From the NCBI GenBank assembly GCA_964596165.1, contig CAZQTW010000016.1, positions 32,214 to 96,213 on the forward strand: 64,000 nt of DNA, in the 5' to 3' direction. Positions 7,233 through 14,795 of the stretch are shown piece by piece. A program made the translations under genes and the position numbers. Below the pieces are notes generated by a model. The model ran no database searches. It saw only the letters and a list, made by a program, of their open reading frames with translations, and was not told the origin of the DNA. How positions within the stretch are numbered: the first letter of the stretch is position 1; each line of letters opens with the position of its first letter. Origin of the DNA: CAYUQT01 sp964596165. Its GTDB lineage: Bacteria; Planctomycetota; Phycisphaerae; UBA1845; JAFGLZ01.

Positions 7233-10200
7233 ATGGGGAATTCCTTCAACGTTCTCGGTCTGGATATCGGCTCGAATTCGGTGGGGTCTGCGTGGGTGGA
7301 CCTTGGGCGAGGTACCATCGACGTTGGGATCAGCATCTTTCCGGCCGGCGTCGATGAATCGGAGGACAAACGGGGCGACCCGAAAAATGCCAAGCGGCGG
7401 ATGGCCCGGCGGACGCGGATTACGCTGGCAAGGCGAGCGGAACGAAAGCGGCAGCTCCGTAGACGACTGGTGGATGTGGGGCTACTGCCGCACGAAGCCG
7501 ACGCCTTCAAGCGGCTGCTGGAAGAGACCGACCCGTGGCAACTGCGCCGGCGGGGGCTGATCGAACCCCTCGCGCCGCACGAGTTTGGGCGGGTACTACT
7601 GCATCTGGCGCAGCGCCGGGGCGCGCTGGGGTTGCGACTGCCGGAGCCGGGCGATCAGGAAGACGGCGCGGACCAGAATGCGAGGGAGGACGGCAAGGTC
7701 AAGGCCGCAATCGGTGAGGTCCGCGCGAGGATGCTCCAGCGCAAGGCTCGCACGTTCGGCGAGTTTATCGCGATGGTCCGAGACGAGCGAGTTACCACGA
7801 TTACAAGCGAGGATCGCCGACCCGAGGCGAAGCGCAGGGGCCCCCGCGAGTACCGCGGCGCGGTCCGCAACAAGGCGGGGAGTTACGAGCACTGCGCCGA
7901 CCGCGCGATGATCCGCGAGGAGTTCGCGAAGCTCTGGGACGCGCAGAAGTCGTTCGGCGGGCAGACCGCCCAGCTGCTGACGGACGACCTGCGTCTGGCG
8001 CTGGACGATGAGTCGGGCGATTCGACTTGGCGGCACAAGGGGCTCCTCTTCGGTCAGCGGAGGCAGTCATGGGACCTGGGCACGCTGGGGCGCTGCGTCC
8101 TTGAGCCGACCGATCGCTGCGTCCCGCACGCCGACATGTACGCGTCGCGATACCTGGTCGTCGAGACGGTCAACAACCTCAAGGTCATTGAGCCGGGGAA
8201 GGAGGCGCGCGCCCTGACGCCGGCGGAGCGGCAGAAGATAAGAGACTACCTGAGCGGACCGTTGGGCATGGAGAAGCCCCGCAAGAAGAAAGGCGACACG
8301 GGGCAGTCAGCGGAGCGCCCGAAGACGACGGTCAGCGTGACGGACCTGCGGAACCTCATGGGCTGGGGCCGCGCGAGCAACACCGCCGCGCCTCGTTTCA
8401 ACATCGAGAACGATGAAGACCGGTCGATCAACACCGACTGGTTCAGCCGGGAGATCATCCACGGGGCCGTGACGCCGGAAACGTGGGCGCAGCTCCCGGA
8501 GCGCGTCCGCGAGGGGCTGAACCGTGCCATCCTCAAGTACGACCCCGATGACGAGAGTCACGCCGACAAGCTCAAGGCGGGCGTAATGGAGTGGGCGGGA
8601 CTCAGCGAGGCACAGGCCGATGCCCTCGTCGCCTCCTGGAGGAGGCGCCCGAACCCGCACGCCAAGCGGCTGAGCATGAGCCGCCGCGCCGTGCGAAACC
8701 TCCTGGTCTTCATGGATCGACCGGAGCCGTGGCCAGACCCCGAACATCCGGGGCAATCACGGTGGCTGACCCAGATCGAGGCCCGCAAGCTCATTGCCGG
8801 CGACGGGGACTTCAAGGATGTGACGACGGGCAAGCCTCTGGACGACGAAACGCGGCGCCGGTACGCGACGGGGGCGAAAGGGGCGACCGCCCGCGACCGC
8901 TACTACATGGGGAAACACCTGCTGTGCAAAGACGGCAAACCCATCTACGGCCCGGATGACCTGCCCCTGGCGGAGCCGCCGCCGGCGCCGCTCATCAGCA
9001 ACCCGGTGGTGCGGAAGGCGATCCATGAGGTGCGGCGGCATCTCGTCGAGTACATGACCCGATTCGGGCGGAAGCCGGATGAGGTCTACATCGAGCTGGC
9101 CCGCGAGGCCAGGATGGGGGCCAAGGACGCGGACCGCCTGCTTTTCAGAAATCGCCTGCGGAACCGCATCCGCAACGACATCATCAATGCCTTCGATCTG
9201 CACGCCAAAACTCCGACGCAGCAGCGCGCGGCCGTGGATCGTGTGGTGCTGTGCGTCCAACAGCGGGGCGTGTGCCCCCTGTGCGGGAATCAGACGGTCG
9301 CGACGGCGATCACGCCGAGGATGGCCGCCAACGGCGAAGGGTGCGAGGTGGCTCACATCATCCCGAAGGGCAGCGGCGGGCACAATGGGCTCGGGAACAT
9401 CGTGCTGGCTCACACCAAGTGCAACCGCGACATGGGGCGCCGGACGCCGCGCGAATTCTGGTCCGCGGGCAAGGGCTTCGACGCCGGGATGGGGTGGGTC
9501 GAGAAGACATACGGGGACATCAAGCGTCCCAAGCCGTCGGAGGTCAAGGGCGCGACAGGAAAGTCGCTGTGGGCTTGTTACTTCACGAAACTCGACGACA
9601 CGGCAAAGATCGAGCAGTTCAAGAAGGACATCAAGGACATCCAGGAGATGACGCCGCGGCAGGAGGCCGCGACGAAGTACGCCGCGAGGCAGGTGATGGC
9701 GTACCTGGCCGACGCGCTTTACGGCGGTGGCGGTTTGCCCGAGCGCGGCGGCGAGCGGAGGATCTTCGCGACCGACGGGATGTGGACCAGCCGGCTCCGC
9801 CGCGAGTGGGGCCTGTTCTTCGATCGGCACGCGTTCAAATCCAAGGGGCTGAGCGAGAGCGAGGAGCACGAGCGGAGGGAAAAAGACCGGGGCGATCACC
9901 GGCACCATGCCATCGATGCGGTGGTGATCGCGCTGTCGTCGCAGGGCATCCGGAATGACTGGGAGAACCGCGAGAAACAGGCCGACAGGGCCGGCGTCAA
10001 TACGGCGGACGAGGCGGCGATGGAGAACTACCGTCGCAACAACCCGCTGCCGCCTCCGGGTCCGTTCAAGACCCGCGAGGTCTTCCGCGAAGCGGTCCGC
10101 AAGGCGGTTTTCGGCGACGGAGAACTGGAGCGCCCGATCTGTCACCGCGCTGTCAAGCGCAAGCTCACCGGGGCCCTTCATGAAGAGACGCTCTTCGGGC

Positions 10201-11279
10201 CGGTACTGGATATGGCCGGCAAGCCGACCGGGAACTACACCGCCAGGAAGAGCGTGCTCCAGCTTGAGCCCAACCATTTGCGGATGCCTCGCCCCGAGAC
10301 GGAGAGAGAGGGCGTGGAGCGCCTGGCGATTCGACGCCAGCGAGAAAGGGGCGTCGACGAGAGGACCGCGCGCAAGTGGGCCCGGGCGGTCGTGTCGTCG
10401 CCCGGCTACCGGGCGGCGATCATTGATCCGCCGCCGGGCAAGTCGGGCATCGTGCGCGACGTTGCCCTTCGCGCTCGCCTCCGCAAGTGCTTGAGCGACG
10501 AAGGACTTAACCCGGACGACTTCAAGCCCGGCGAAATCAAGAAACTCGTGGAAGACGGCAAGGTCAGGCACGCTTCCGGCGTGCCGATCAAGTCCGTGGT
10601 GCTGCTGCGGTCCATGAGCGATCCCGTGATCATCGACCGCAAGCGCCCGGAGCACGTAACCGGGAGCATGGTGGCGGACGAGAACCCTCGCTCTCGGCGT
10701 GCTTATGTCGGCGGGAACAACCATCACATTGAGATCCGCGCTGCGCAGAACGGCAAGGGCGTCGAGGTCTGGTCCGGGGAGGTTGTCACGGCGTTCGAAG
10801 CCGCCCGGCGCAACCTGGGCAGGCTTCGCGCCCTGCGTGAGGCGGGGATTCCGAGGCCCGACGCGTTCCGCAAGCTTCCTCGGGCCGAGCGGGCAAGGTT
10901 GACGCCCGTCTTGCGGGCCATCGAGAAGGACCACCCCATCGTGGACCGATCCGACAACGATGAGAAGGGCGGGCGATTCGTGATGAGCCTCTGCGAAGGG
11001 GAAATGCTCCAGATGAGACACAAGCATACGCGTGAGCCGGGGTACTTCGTGGTGGCCAAGCTCGACAAGCCGCAGAGCATCGTGCTGGTGCCGCACTGGG
11101 ACGCCCGCGCCGCGGGCGAGCGCAAGAACGCCGAGGGCGTGAAGGTTCCTCACTCGAAGCGCGACGACTTCAGCGTCACGCCCAACGACCTGAAGGCGCT
11201 CGCCCCGCCGGGCAGGACTCACGCGGTCAAGGTCCGCGTGAGTCCGCTGGGTAGGGTGACGGTCCTCGATCGGGATTAG
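7233..11279 (+). CDS. cas9: CRISPR-associated endonuclease Cas9, type II-C
   Basis: 1348 aa RNA-guided DNA endonuclease, long for II-C. RuvC-I: LGLDIGSNSVGSAWV with D11. Arg-rich bridge helix about 54-79. Alpha-helical REC lobe to about 590. RuvC-II: VYIELAREA with E621. HNH about 660-760: VCPLCG, EVAHIIPKGSGGHNGLGN, AHTKCNRD; H708, N722 and N731 keep the exact spacing of SpCas9 H840, N854 and N863. RuvC-III: HHAIDAVVIAL with H892 and D895. C-terminal WED/PAM-interacting region to 1348. Unusual points are A707, where Cas9 normally has the metal-binding Asp before the catalytic His, and a probable zinc site C681, C684, H727, C730. A weak AAGGGG Shine-Dalgarno precedes ATG 7233. Frame intact; cas1 follows after 22 bp. 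Confidence 0.97.
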   Translation: MGNSFNVLGLDIGSNSVGSAWVDLGRGTIDVGISIFPAGVDESEDKRGDPKNAKRRMARRTRITLARRAERKRQLRRRLVDVGLLPHEADAFKRLLEETDPWQLRRRGLIEPLAPHEFGRVLLHLAQRRGALGLRLPEPGDQEDGADQNAREDGKVKAAIGEVRARMLQRKARTFGEFIAMVRDERVTTITSEDRRPEAKRRGPREYRGAVRNKAGSYEHCADRAMIREEFAKLWDAQKSFGGQTAQLLTDDLRLALDDESGDSTWRHKGLLFGQRRQSWDLGTLGRCVLEPTDRCVPHADMYASRYLVVETVNNLKVIEPGKEARALTPAERQKIRDYLSGPLGMEKPRKKKGDTGQSAERPKTTVSVTDLRNLMGWGRASNTAAPRFNIENDEDRSINTDWFSREIIHGAVTPETWAQLPERVREGLNRAILKYDPDDESHADKLKAGVMEWAGLSEAQADALVASWRRRPNPHAKRLSMSRRAVRNLLVFMDRPEPWPDPEHPGQSRWLTQIEARKLIAGDGDFKDVTTGKPLDDETRRRYATGAKGATARDRYYMGKHLLCKDGKPIYGPDDLPLAEPPPAPLISNPVVRKAIHEVRRHLVEYMTRFGRKPDEVYIELAREARMGAKDADRLLFRNRLRNRIRNDIINAFDLHAKTPTQQRAAVDRVVLCVQQRGVCPLCGNQTVATAITPRMAANGEGCEVAHIIPKGSGGHNGLGNIVLAHTKCNRDMGRRTPREFWSAGKGFDAGMGWVEKTYGDIKRPKPSEVKGATGKSLWACYFTKLDDTAKIEQFKKDIKDIQEMTPRQEAATKYAARQVMAYLADALYGGGGLPERGGERRIFATDGMWTSRLRREWGLFFDRHAFKSKGLSESEEHERREKDRGDHRHHAIDAVVIALSSQGIRNDWENREKQADRAGVNTADEAAMENYRRNNPLPPPGPFKTREVFREAVRKAVFGDGELERPICHRAVKRKLTGALHEETLFGPVLDMAGKPTGNYTARKSVLQLEPNHLRMPRPETEREGVERLAIRRQRERGVDERTARKWARAVVSSPGYRAAIIDPPPGKSGIVRDVALRARLRKCLSDEGLNPDDFKPGEIKKLVEDGKVRHASGVPIKSVVLLRSMSDPVIIDRKRPEHVTGSMVADENPRSRRAYVGGNNHHIEIRAAQNGKGVEVWSGEVVTAFEAARRNLGRLRALREAGIPRPDAFRKLPRAERARLTPVLRAIEKDHPIVDRSDNDEKGGRFVMSLCEGEMLQMRHKHTREPGYFVVAKLDKPQSIVLVPHWDARAAGERKNAEGVKVPHSKRDDFSVTPNDLKALAPPGRTHAVKVRVSPLGRVTVLDRD

Positions 11280-11301
11280 CCGGAAAGGAGGCTTCGCCGA
11301 C

Positions 11302-12282
11302 ATGATCCGCCGGTCCGTCGAGATCAGCCGCGAGGCGTGTCACCTCGCCGTTCGCGACGAGCAACTGGTCGTGCTGCGGCGGGGCGGATGCCCGGAGGAC
11401 GCCGCCCGAAGGATCCCGCTGGAGGACCTGGGCGTTCTGATGGTGGACCAGCGGGAGACGACGTACACGCACAGCGCCCTCGTCAAGCTGGCCGATCATG
11501 GCGCCGCCTTGGTGGTCTGCGGGGCGGACCACCTCCCCTGCGGCATGTTGCTGTCCCTCTCCACGAACACGGAATTGCTCGGGCGGCTCGACACGCAGCT
11601 CTCCGCCTCGAAACCTCGGCGCAAGCGGTTGTGGTCGGCGATCGTCGGCGCGAAGATACGCGCGCAGGCGGAGAACCTCACCCACGCGCCGGAGGTGCGG
11701 TCGCGGCTGCTCGCCATGTCGCGCCGGGTCAGGAGCGGCGACCCGGATAACCTGGAAGCCCAGGCCGCGCGAGCCTACTGGCCCGCGCTGTTCGACGGTG
11801 TGTCGGGAGTGCCGTCGCCGTTCCGACGACGCCCGGGCGAACGGGACGCGCCGCCGCCCAACAACCTGCTGGACTACGGATACGCCGCGTTACGGGCGGC
11901 GCTGGGGCGCGCCATTGTCTCGGCCGGGCTCCTGCCCGCGCTGGGGGTGCAGCACCGACAGCGGTCGAACCCGTTCTGCCTGGCGGACGACCTGATAGAA
12001 CCCCTTCGCCCGATGGTGGACGCCCGCGTGCGGATGCTGGCATCAAAGGGGCAAGTGGCGCTCGACCAGCCGACGAAGGCGGAGATCCTGCGTCTCCTGA
12101 CCGACACCGTCCGCGTGGGCGACGCGGCCGGACCGTTGGGAGTCGCCGTTGTGCGGTACGTGGCCTCGTTCGTCCGGGTCTTGGCAGGCGAAGCCGAGGT
12201 GTTGGAAGTACCTGTTGCGGAAGCCGCATCGGCGGATTCTCCGTCGGAACCCGTAGAAGAGGATGATGATGGATGCACCTGA
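11302..12282 (+). CDS. cas1: CRISPR-associated endonuclease Cas1
   Basis: 326 aa spacer integrase, normal length for type II. AAAGGAGG precedes the ATG at 11302. The N-terminal beta domain is followed by the helical catalytic domain, with expected metal ligands E152 (NLEAQAARAYWPALF), H218 (LGVQHRQRSNPF) and D230 (LADDLIEPLRP). The acidic C-terminal tail is variable. It is expressed with cas9 and cas2; the cas1 stop overlaps the cas2 start by 10 nt. No csn2 or cas4 is nearby, which places the system in type II-C. Confidence 0.96.
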   Translation: MIRRSVEISREACHLAVRDEQLVVLRRGGCPEDAARRIPLEDLGVLMVDQRETTYTHSALVKLADHGAALVVCGADHLPCGMLLSLSTNTELLGRLDTQLSASKPRRKRLWSAIVGAKIRAQAENLTHAPEVRSRLLAMSRRVRSGDPDNLEAQAARAYWPALFDGVSGVPSPFRRRPGERDAPPPNNLLDYGYAALRAALGRAIVSAGLLPALGVQHRQRSNPFCLADDLIEPLRPMVDARVRMLASKGQVALDQPTKAEILRLLTDTVRVGDAAGPLGVAVVRYVASFVRVLAGEAEVLEVPVAEAASADSPSEPVEEDDDGCT

Positions 12283-12602
12283 GCGGATACCGTTTCATGT
12301 GGGTAGTGGCCATGTTCGACTTGCCGGTGGACTCGCCTTCAGCCCGGCGGCAGTACGCCCGCTTTCGCAAGGCGCTGCTGAAGGACGGCTTCGCAATGAT
12401 GCAGTTCAGCGTTTATATACGCCACTGCGCCAGCCGCGAGAACGCGGAAGTTCACATGTCACGGGTGGAATATGCCGTCCCCCCGGATGGACAGGTCCGG
12501 GTCCTGACGATCACGGACAAACAGTACGAACGGATGCGCGTCTTTTGGGGAAAAAGACGCAAACCGCCCGAGTCTCCGCCAGTGCAGCTAGAGCTTTTCT
12601 AG
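12273..12602 (+). CDS. cas2: CRISPR-associated protein Cas2
   Basis: 109 aa, with the type II Cas2 pattern MFDLPVDSPSARRQYARFRK then LLKDGFAMMQFSVYIRHC. The ferredoxin-like core with Asp at the end of strand 1 (FDLP) is present, and the protein ends in LELF. Cas2 forms the Cas1-Cas2 integration complex as a structural dimer. The gene starts 10 nt inside cas1. The frame is full length, so the adaptation module appears intact although only one repeat lies downstream. Confidence 0.96.
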   Translation: MHLSGYRFMWVVAMFDLPVDSPSARRQYARFRKALLKDGFAMMQFSVYIRHCASRENAEVHMSRVEYAVPPDGQVRVLTITDKQYERMRVFWGKRRKPPESPPVQLELF

Positions 12603-12610
12603 GCATGGTC

Positions 12611-12645
12611 CCGCGCAACCCCCTTATCCCCTGGGGGTTGCGCGG
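12611..12645. terminator. Perfect 13-bp palindrome behind cas2
   Basis: CCGCGCAACCCCC (12611-12623) and its reverse complement (12633-12645) flank a 9-nt loop, 8 bp after the cas2 stop. There is no T-tract, so it may be a weak or bidirectional transcription stop, or a DNA cruciform. Both arms contain GTTGCG in one orientation, the same hexamer that starts the CRISPR repeat. Confidence 0.55.
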
Positions 12646-12650
12646 GGAGT

Positions 12651-12686
12651 ATTGTAACCGACCGCAGCCCGCCAGCAACCCGCAAC
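12651..12686 (-). CRISPR. Solitary 36-bp type II-C CRISPR repeat, no spacers
   Basis: On the minus strand the element starts GTTGCGGGTTGCTGG and ends GGTCGGTTACAAT, exactly 36 nt, with the GTTG start and ACAAT end usual for II-C repeats. It pairs with the tracrRNA anti-repeat. The terminal TACAAT could act as the in-repeat -10 box known from Neisseria-type II-C arrays. I looked for further copies through 13185 and found none, so the array has one repeat and no spacer. Orientation (transcription toward cas2) also fits II-C loci. Confidence 0.85.
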
Positions 12687-12880
12687 CGGCCCCAATGATG
12701 GCTCCCGGGACCTGGGGGGCGGAAGATCCCGACACCTGAAATCCTGAAGTGTCCTCTCGCCTCGTTTGGTATGGCGCCCCGAGTGCACCGTGCGCGAGGC
12801 GACTTCCATCTCTGCTACCTCTCGTGGGTTCTCCAATGGGGGACAACGCGGGCAACGGAGGTACGTGGCGGATTATGCCG

Positions 12881-12974
12881 GGGCCCGAAGGGCCCGAACA
12901 CGAGTAGCCGGGGACGGAGCGAAGCGCAGTCCCCGGGGATGCGAGATGTGCGAACGGGCAAGCCCCGAAGGGGC
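12881..12974. repeat. Cluster of three GAA-loop hairpins (REP-like element)
   Basis: Three inverted repeats lie close together: GGGCCC-gaa-GGGCCC (12881-12895), CCGGGGAC with GTCCCCGG (12908-12936) and GCCCC-gaa-GGGGC (12962-12974). Such nested GC-rich hairpins look like an intergenic REP/MITE-type element rather than coding DNA. Confidence 0.6.
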
Positions 12975-13064
12975 GCAACAGATGCATCGGGCCCAGCGTC
13001 CCCGGTTGCCGTTCTATTGCGCCTCGCCGGGGCCCAAGCGAGCCCGCCGATTCCGTCACGCACC

Positions 13065-13080
13065 CCAGGCAATGTGCCGA
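13065..13080 (+). repeat. 16-bp direct repeat, right of the CRISPR-Cas locus
   Basis: An exact copy of 6939-6954 (CCAGGCAATGTGCCGA), in the same orientation, about 380 bp past the CRISPR repeat. Confidence 0.7.
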
Positions 13081-13185
13081 AAGCGTTGCGCTGGACGCCG
13101 TCGACGTGGGGTGACATACTGTCTTCGGGATTGCCCGGGGGTGATCGCGAATCCGTGATGGGGGCGAGACGATAGGAGAGTTTGG

Positions 13186-14664
13186 ATGCACGGCTCACGT
13201 CCCGATGGTCTGACTCGTCGACAGTTTATCGTGGGAAGCTCGCTGGCAGGGCCGCTGGCGGCGGGCTCGGTGCTTCGCATGTTGGAGTGCGCCGGGTCCC
13301 AAACCGCACGTGCGGTCGGGACCCGGAAGGCGCCCGCGACGGTGAAGGCGGTCTTTCTGTACCCGTTGCCGGAGGATTGCGACCAGGGAAAGGCCGAGGC
13401 CTCCTGGCAAGAACACCACTGGCATCCCTATCCGGGGAACCAATTCCGTCACGCGGAACAACAAGAGAAATTCACGCGAAAGATCGGCGAGATGGCCGAA
13501 CGAATCGGGGTGCGGATCGACTTTGCCCCCAAGGCGCTGAAGGCCGACGCGGAGGTGAACGCGTACATCGCCCAGACCAAGCCGGCGCGGCCCGACGCGA
13601 CGCTGATCCTGTGTCTGTCGTCTGCTTCAACGGAAAAGGCCCACAGGATCGTCCAACAGGTCGGCGCGCCGGGGATCGTCTACCTCCCGACGGGCGCGAA
13701 CCATCACCTGCCGCCCGAGCGGTTGACCAAGGCCAAGGGGCTGCACTTCATTCACTCGATCGAGAACTGGGACGAGATCGAGCGTTCGCTGCGAGCGGTG
13801 CACGCCAAGAAGATGCTTTCGCAATCTCGCGTGGTGCGCGTGGGCGACTACGGCGGCGTCACGACGTCCGTATACGGCCGGCTCGGAACGGAAATCGTGG
13901 CCATTCCCGCGGGTGAGTACAACAGCCTGTTCGACTCGATCCGCCCGGACGAGGAGATGAAGCGCGCGGCGATGCGGTTCAAGAGCGAGGCCGTCGAGGT
14001 CACCGATGTCGCGGACCACGCCTTCGTCGATGCCTTCCGGGCCTACAAGGCCGTCAACACGCTGCTCGAGCGGTACGACGCGGACGGCATCACGATCCTC
14101 TGTCTGATGCTTCAGCATCGCAAGCCGTGCGTGGGCTTTTCGATCAACAACGGCAACCTGACCGCGACGTGCGGTTGCGAGGACGACCTGACCGCGACGA
14201 TGACCCTGTTGCTGAACCGGTACCTCTTCGGTCGGCCGGGCTTCCAGCACAACTCGGAGTACGACGAGATTCGGAACCACTACTTCGCCACGCACTGCAC
14301 GTGCGCGACGAAGCTGAACGGGCCGAGCGCGCCGGCCCAGCCGTACAAGATCCGTCCGTTCTTTCACCACCTGCCCAAGACGCCGGCGCTGGACGTGCAG
14401 TGGACGCCGAAAACGCCCGTGATTCTGTCGAAGATGCTCTCGGAGCGGGAGATTCGCTATTGGTGCGGGCGGGTGATCGAATCGCCGACGTGCCCGCCGA
14501 CCGGCGGCTGCGCGACGCGAGTCCTCGTCGACTTCGACGTGAACGACATCACCGGCGTCTATGTGGGCAGCCACCCGATTCTGTCGGTGGGCAGTCGAGA
14601 CGACGCACGGTGTTACGGGATCTTCTCAAAGCTGTTCGAGGCAACAGGCGCGGCCAAGACGTGA
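13186..14664 (+). CDS. Tat-exported L-fucose/arabinose-isomerase-fold protein
   Basis: 492 aa. A twin-arginine signal (TRRQFIVGSSLAGPLAAG) shows export in folded form. The remainder resembles the FucI/AraA C-terminal superfamily: CGCEDDLTATMTLLLNRYLF (the acidic helix expected to hold metal ligands), HCTCATKL, then a region around residues 380-480 with VILSKML. Cytosolic relatives interconvert aldoses and ketoses; an exported member is odd, and it may be a periplasmic isomerase or a sugar-binding derivative. A paralogue lies at 40158-41723. It is first in a run of genes including an exported oxidoreductase on the opposite strand. The substrate is not determined. Confidence 0.7.
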   Translation: MHGSRPDGLTRRQFIVGSSLAGPLAAGSVLRMLECAGSQTARAVGTRKAPATVKAVFLYPLPEDCDQGKAEASWQEHHWHPYPGNQFRHAEQQEKFTRKIGEMAERIGVRIDFAPKALKADAEVNAYIAQTKPARPDATLILCLSSASTEKAHRIVQQVGAPGIVYLPTGANHHLPPERLTKAKGLHFIHSIENWDEIERSLRAVHAKKMLSQSRVVRVGDYGGVTTSVYGRLGTEIVAIPAGEYNSLFDSIRPDEEMKRAAMRFKSEAVEVTDVADHAFVDAFRAYKAVNTLLERYDADGITILCLMLQHRKPCVGFSINNGNLTATCGCEDDLTATMTLLLNRYLFGRPGFQHNSEYDEIRNHYFATHCTCATKLNGPSAPAQPYKIRPFFHHLPKTPALDVQWTPKTPVILSKMLSEREIRYWCGRVIESPTCPPTGGCATRVLVDFDVNDITGVYVGSHPILSVGSRDDARCYGIFSKLFEATGAAKT

Positions 14665-14795
14665 CCGCGTGTGGGGTGTCGGACGTCCGGGCGGCGCGTT
14701 GGATGAAGCCCGACAAGACGGCCGGCGCAATGCCTCGGCCGGACGTTGGGACCACCCGTATCGTTCGGTCGATCCTGTTGTGGGTCGCCTCGGCG

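Larger units (their letters stand above)
12687..13185. other. Intergenic region beyond the CRISPR repeat, no gene
   Basis: 499 bp without a convincing gene. It holds a cluster of three hairpins (12881-12974) and the right 16-bp direct repeat (13065-13080). Short open frames here overlap on both strands and look like chance. The leader, or lost spacers, would be expected here. Confidence 0.6.

Noticed and set aside
8757..11303. 848-codon open frame antisense to cas9
   Set aside because: It is the mirror of GC-rich cas9 codons (Arg/Leu/Val-rich, no domain, no Shine-Dalgarno); cas9 motifs on the other strand are unambiguous.
12687..13185. Further CRISPR repeats or degenerate spacers beyond the solitary repeat
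   Set aside because: No copy of GTTGCG...GGTTACAAT or its complement at 60-70 bp spacing; the hairpins here have unrelated sequence.
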